In this document: in pieces, positions 61,563-64,000 of the stretch | How positions within the stretch are numbered: position 1 is the first letter of the stretch | Layout of the letters: each line of letters opens with the position of its first letter | Assembly: GCA_026388155.1 (NCBI GenBank) | Contig: JAPLKI010000013.1 | Location: forward strand, 149,451-213,450 | Direction: 5' to 3' | Length of the DNA stretch: 64,000 nt | Origin: Elusimicrobiota bacterium | GTDB lineage: Bacteria; Elusimicrobiota; Elusimicrobia; Elusimicrobiales; UBA9959 | The notes under the pieces: generated by a model | Databases searched by the model: none | Told to the model about the DNA's origin: nothing | Seen by the model: only the letters and a program-made list of their open reading frames with translations | Translations under genes and position numbers: made by a program

Positions 61563-61579
61563 TGTGGTGCGGGCCAGTC

Positions 61580-61693
61580 ATGGGGCTGCCCTTCCGCCAC
61601 GTGGGAAACCCAATGCCTGTGCAGGTGCCGTCTCAAGAGCCTATGGCTTTCAGACGGCCTCCCGTGGTTTCCCCCCGAAGCGGGGCCCCCCAT
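61580..61693. repeat. Nested palindrome between mlaE and mlaF
   Basis: Three rings: ATGGGG (61580-61585)/CCCCAT (61688-61693), GGGAAACC (61603-61610)/GGTTTCCC (61666-61673), GCCGTCT (61627-61633)/AGACGGC (61652-61658). It lies upstream of mlaF in an open frame, so translation through it would add 63 residues to MlaF. Confidence 0.7.
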
Positions 61694-61752
61694 CCGCTAT
61701 GTGGCTCCAGAGCAGCCTCATGCCCGGCCCTTTGGGTGAGTTGGAAAAGTTT

Positions 61753-62493
61753 ATGATCAAAATAAGGAATTTAAACAAGGCTTTCGGCGAGAAGCGCGTG
61801 CTTAGGAATATCTCCGTCGATATTAAAGAGGGCGAGTTGTTCAGCGTTATAGGCCCGTCGGGGATAGGCAAGAGCACTTTTATTAAATGCCTCATACGCC
61901 TGCTTAAGCCGGAGAGCGGGCGTATAATCGTGGACGGACAGGATATCGCGTCCACCGTGAACGAATTTACTCTGGCGCGCGTGCGGCGCAGTTTCGGCTA
62001 TCTGTTCCAGGAGGGGGCTTTGTTCGATTCTCTTACGGTTATGGACAATGTGGCCTTCGGCTTGAAATATCTTACGGATGTCCCTAAAAGCGACTATCCA
62101 CGGATCGTAAAAGAAAAGCTGGCTTTGGTCGGCTTAAAAGATGTCGAGCAGTTAAAGCCTGCGGAATTGTCTGTGGGGATGAAAAAAAGGGTTTCGCTGG
62201 CCCGTTCCGTGGCGGCGGAGCCTAAATATATCCTTTACGATGAGCCCACCACGGGCCTTGACCCCGTGACCACGGGTATGGTGAAGGACCTTATTCTTGA
62301 TATGCGCGCCAAGCTTCATATCACGTCGGTGGTGGTAACGCACGATCTGAAGCTCGCGCTTGAAATTTCAAGCCGGGTGGCCATGCTTTACGGGGGGGAG
62401 TTCGTGGAAGTGTCCGAGCCCGCCAAATTCCGCCAGTCGGAACACAAAGGCGTGAAAGAATTTATGGAGATTTCCGACCTTTCCCGCAAATAG
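61753..62493 (+). CDS. mlaF: MlaF-type ABC transporter ATPase
   Basis: 246 residues from ATG 61753, where homology to the family begins. Walker A GPSGIGKST (34-42), Q-loop FQEG, signature ELSVGMKKRVSLARS (138-152), Walker B YILYDEPTTGLDP, H-loop VVVTHD. The signature reads LSVGM where LSGGM is usual. Energises MlaE. The frame is open back to 61564, through a palindromic repeat. Confidence 0.94.
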   Translation: MIKIRNLNKAFGEKRVLRNISVDIKEGELFSVIGPSGIGKSTFIKCLIRLLKPESGRIIVDGQDIASTVNEFTLARVRRSFGYLFQEGALFDSLTVMDNVAFGLKYLTDVPKSDYPRIVKEKLALVGLKDVEQLKPAELSVGMKKRVSLARSVAAEPKYILYDEPTTGLDPVTTGMVKDLILDMRAKLHITSVVVTHDLKLALEISSRVAMLYGGEFVEVSEPAKFRQSEHKGVKEFMEISDLSRK

Positions 62494-62626
62494 CCCGGCG
62501 TGTTTTTTCCGTCTTAAAAATGAATATGCTAGTATTGGGCAATGCGGACAAAAAGCCCCGTTAACCCGCTTGTTTTCACTGCCGCGGCATTTGCCATATA
62601 GCGCCGGACAGGGAAGGAGTCGAAAA

Positions 62627-63253
62627 ATGCTCACTCAAAATGATCTCCCGCAGCAATTCCAGGCTGTTAAAGACGAGGATGAAAATATTATCTGGGTGGG
62701 AGAACCGCGGTTCTTCCCGTTCTTGTGCACCGGAATTCCGTTTTTGGCCATCGGTTTGTTATGGGGGGCGATAGATTATTTCGGTTTCATAAGGCCCATG
62801 GGCGGCGCGAACAGCTCCGAGCCGTTGGGCTTCATCGTGCCTTTTTTTGCTTTGCATTTATTCCCTTTTTGGGGGAGTATCCTTAACATGTTCCGTCTTG
62901 TATTGGTGCATAAAAATACTTTTTATGCCATTACCAATAAACGCGTAATGATGAGAAGTGGTTTCTGGGGCATAGATTTTAACGCGGTGGATTACGACAA
63001 AATATCGGATGTCCAGGTTACTGTTAACCCGCTGGAAAACATGTTGGGCGTAGGTACGGTGCGTATTTCAGCCGGGAAAGTCGACAGCAAAGGCAATTCT
63101 CTTACGGAAGATTTTATCGCGGTGGAAAACCCTTACGAAGTTTTCAAGCAGCTGAAGACCGTCATGGTAAATATCAAAACGGACTGGAATTATCCTAATA
63201 AATTACGTCCAGACGAAAATCCCGGGTACAAAACGAAATATAATCCCAAATAG
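62627..63253 (+). CDS. Membrane protein with bPH_2-type domain
   Basis: 208 residues from ATG 62627 (AAGGAG upstream). Two hydrophobic segments (about 31-50 and 68-90), then a PH-like domain (about 93-170: FYAITNKRVMMRSGFWGIDFNAVDYDKISDV, NMLGVGTVRIS). Similar design to the protein at 43916. It follows mlaF by about 130 bases. Function unknown. Confidence 0.8.
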   Translation: MLTQNDLPQQFQAVKDEDENIIWVGEPRFFPFLCTGIPFLAIGLLWGAIDYFGFIRPMGGANSSEPLGFIVPFFALHLFPFWGSILNMFRLVLVHKNTFYAITNKRVMMRSGFWGIDFNAVDYDKISDVQVTVNPLENMLGVGTVRISAGKVDSKGNSLTEDFIAVENPYEVFKQLKTVMVNIKTDWNYPNKLRPDENPGYKTKYNPK

Positions 63254-63812
63254 CGCCCAAGCCCCGAACCGGCAGTCTTCTCCACCGTCTGACAATCTCT
63301 TACTTGTGACTTGCAATCTGCCTGCCTTGCCTGCCGGCAGGTGACTGCGGCCTGACTGACGCCGCCGCGGACCCCGTTTTATTCTGTAAAACCCCTCCAA
63401 AAATTGCTATTTCCCGACTTTCGCAGGCCCCTAAAAATCACCGTCTCTTCATTGGCAACCCTCTTAAAATCCGGGCGCCTCACGGGTAAGAGGGAGGAAT
63501 GTTTTTTATCCGGCAGCCGGCCTTGCGGGTTCGCGGGGCCTGTCCAGCTCTTTTGGCTTCGCGGCAACAGTCAATTATACAAGGTGGAGCTAATTAGCCA
63601 TGGTTCCTGGGCCAAAAGGGCTGGGCTTGCCGCCGGACCGGAACGCGGGGACAGCCGTCCACACCGTGGCCGGCTTCCATCACTCACCTTCGGCGCTTGC
63701 GTAAGCCTCAGGTTCGCGAAGGCCCCGCTAACCCGGCTCCGGCGGCACCCGCTCCATTTATTCAAGGGAGAAACTTGTTGTAAAAAAGGGAAGAGTCAAA
63801 GGGCGGCGGTGT
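63254..63812. other. Non-coding stretch with hairpins
   Basis: No convincing gene. Contents: GTGACTTGCAATC-type words near 63300-63325; a hairpin CCCTCTTA (63459-63466)/TAAGAGGG (63487-63494); CTCTTTTGG near 63548 and GGCCAAAAGGGCTGGG near 63612, inverted relatives of the CCAAAAGGGC palindromes. An open frame 63404-63832 runs through these repeats and has no protein-like features. Confidence 0.6.
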
Positions 63813-63980
63813 TTTCCCCGCGCGCTCCTTAGAGGGTTTAATCCTGAAGTCTGGAGCGAATCGCTCCGCGACGGTGAGGACCGTTCAAGTCTGAAAGCAT
63901 TGTCTTTCAGACGCGTTCCGGAGCCGGCGGAAGACTTCAGGATTCTTCTTTAAAACCCGGTCCCGGAGCGCGCGGGGAAA
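63813..63980. other. Large branched inverted-repeat element, possibly a structured RNA
   Basis: Outer stem TTTCCCCGCGCGCTCC (63813-63828) with its exact complement (63965-63980); second stem GGGTTT (63834-63839)/AAACCC near 63953-63958; third stem AATCCTGAAGTCT (63840-63852)/AGACTTCAGGATT (63932-63944). Inside are three hairpins: GGAGCG/CGCTCC (63853-63867), ACGGT-GAGG-ACCGT (63871-63884) and GTCTGAAAG/CTTTCAGAC (63889-63912). The nested stems plus a multi-hairpin junction look like a folded RNA or a mobile cruciform element. Confidence 0.6.
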
Positions 63981-64000
63981 GCGCCGGCGCCCGTTCCCGC

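Noticed and set aside
63404..63832. Plus-strand open frame of 142 codons
   Set aside because: It runs through hairpins and repeat relatives and has no ribosome binding site or domain.

Overview
The window looks like a chromosomal segment of a free-living, Gram-negative-type (diderm) bacterium. Evidence for an outer membrane is the MlaE/MlaF lipid transport pair, two PorV/UPF0164-type barrels, a lipoprotein and many large exported proteins. Moderate-to-high GC, FlgD-like C-terminal tails on giant Fn3/kelch/LamG proteins paired with PorV-type barrels, and the gene content together suggest Elusimicrobiota or a neighbouring candidate phylum. That placement is inference: no rRNA or tRNA gene was recognised in the window.

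Layout. 1-8.4 kb: end of an unknown gene and its terminator, a class A beta-lactamase-like hydrolase, a NarL-type two-component pair, an ammonium transporter, a small exported barrel-like protein, an ECF sigma/anti-sigma/RcpC-like operon and a ChaN-like protein. 8.6-19.9 kb: an alanine-aminotransferase-type enzyme, a tetrapyrrole-methylase-fold protein resembling borosin methyltransferases, arfB, glpK, a palindrome-rich gap, an NfeD protease, clpC and a second hydrolase. 20-33 kb: a giant kelch/Fn3 protein, a PorV-CsgG-like fusion, a thioredoxin-phosphatase fusion, a triple CsgG-like protein, a possible transposase remnant and a Cys-rich TPR protein. 33-44 kb: a U32 peptidase (RlhA-like), a LamG giant with its own PorV partner, a MITE-like element, a phospholipase D-like protein, a lipoprotein with a zincin motif and a PH-domain protein. 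44.6-56 kb: purF, purD, purM and a purN-purH fusion, interrupted by scpB on the other strand and a third hydrolase, then an AmgK-RapZ fusion, murU and a methyltransferase. 56-63 kb: rpsF-ssb-rpsR-rplI-dnaB-alr, then mlaE-mlaF and a second PH-domain protein. 63.3-64 kb: non-coding sequence ending in a large branched foldable element.

Three themes stand out. First, two separate loci pair a giant exported protein bearing a FlgD-like C-terminal tail with a PorV-type barrel, which resembles a type IX secretion cargo/shuttle logic. Second, many gaps, especially from 45 to 63 kb, carry long imperfect inverted repeats built from short iterated words, and related palindromic repeats have entered coding sequence in purH and lie directly before mlaF. 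Third, several unusual fusions occur: PurN-PurH, AmgK-RapZ C-terminal domain, PorV-CsgG-like and TlpA-metallophosphatase.

Several genes lack a Shine-Dalgarno sequence and have a -10-like hexamer about six bases before the start codon, so some mRNAs may be leaderless. Starts given downstream of the longest possible frame were chosen from ribosome binding sites, signal peptides or required N-terminal residues.
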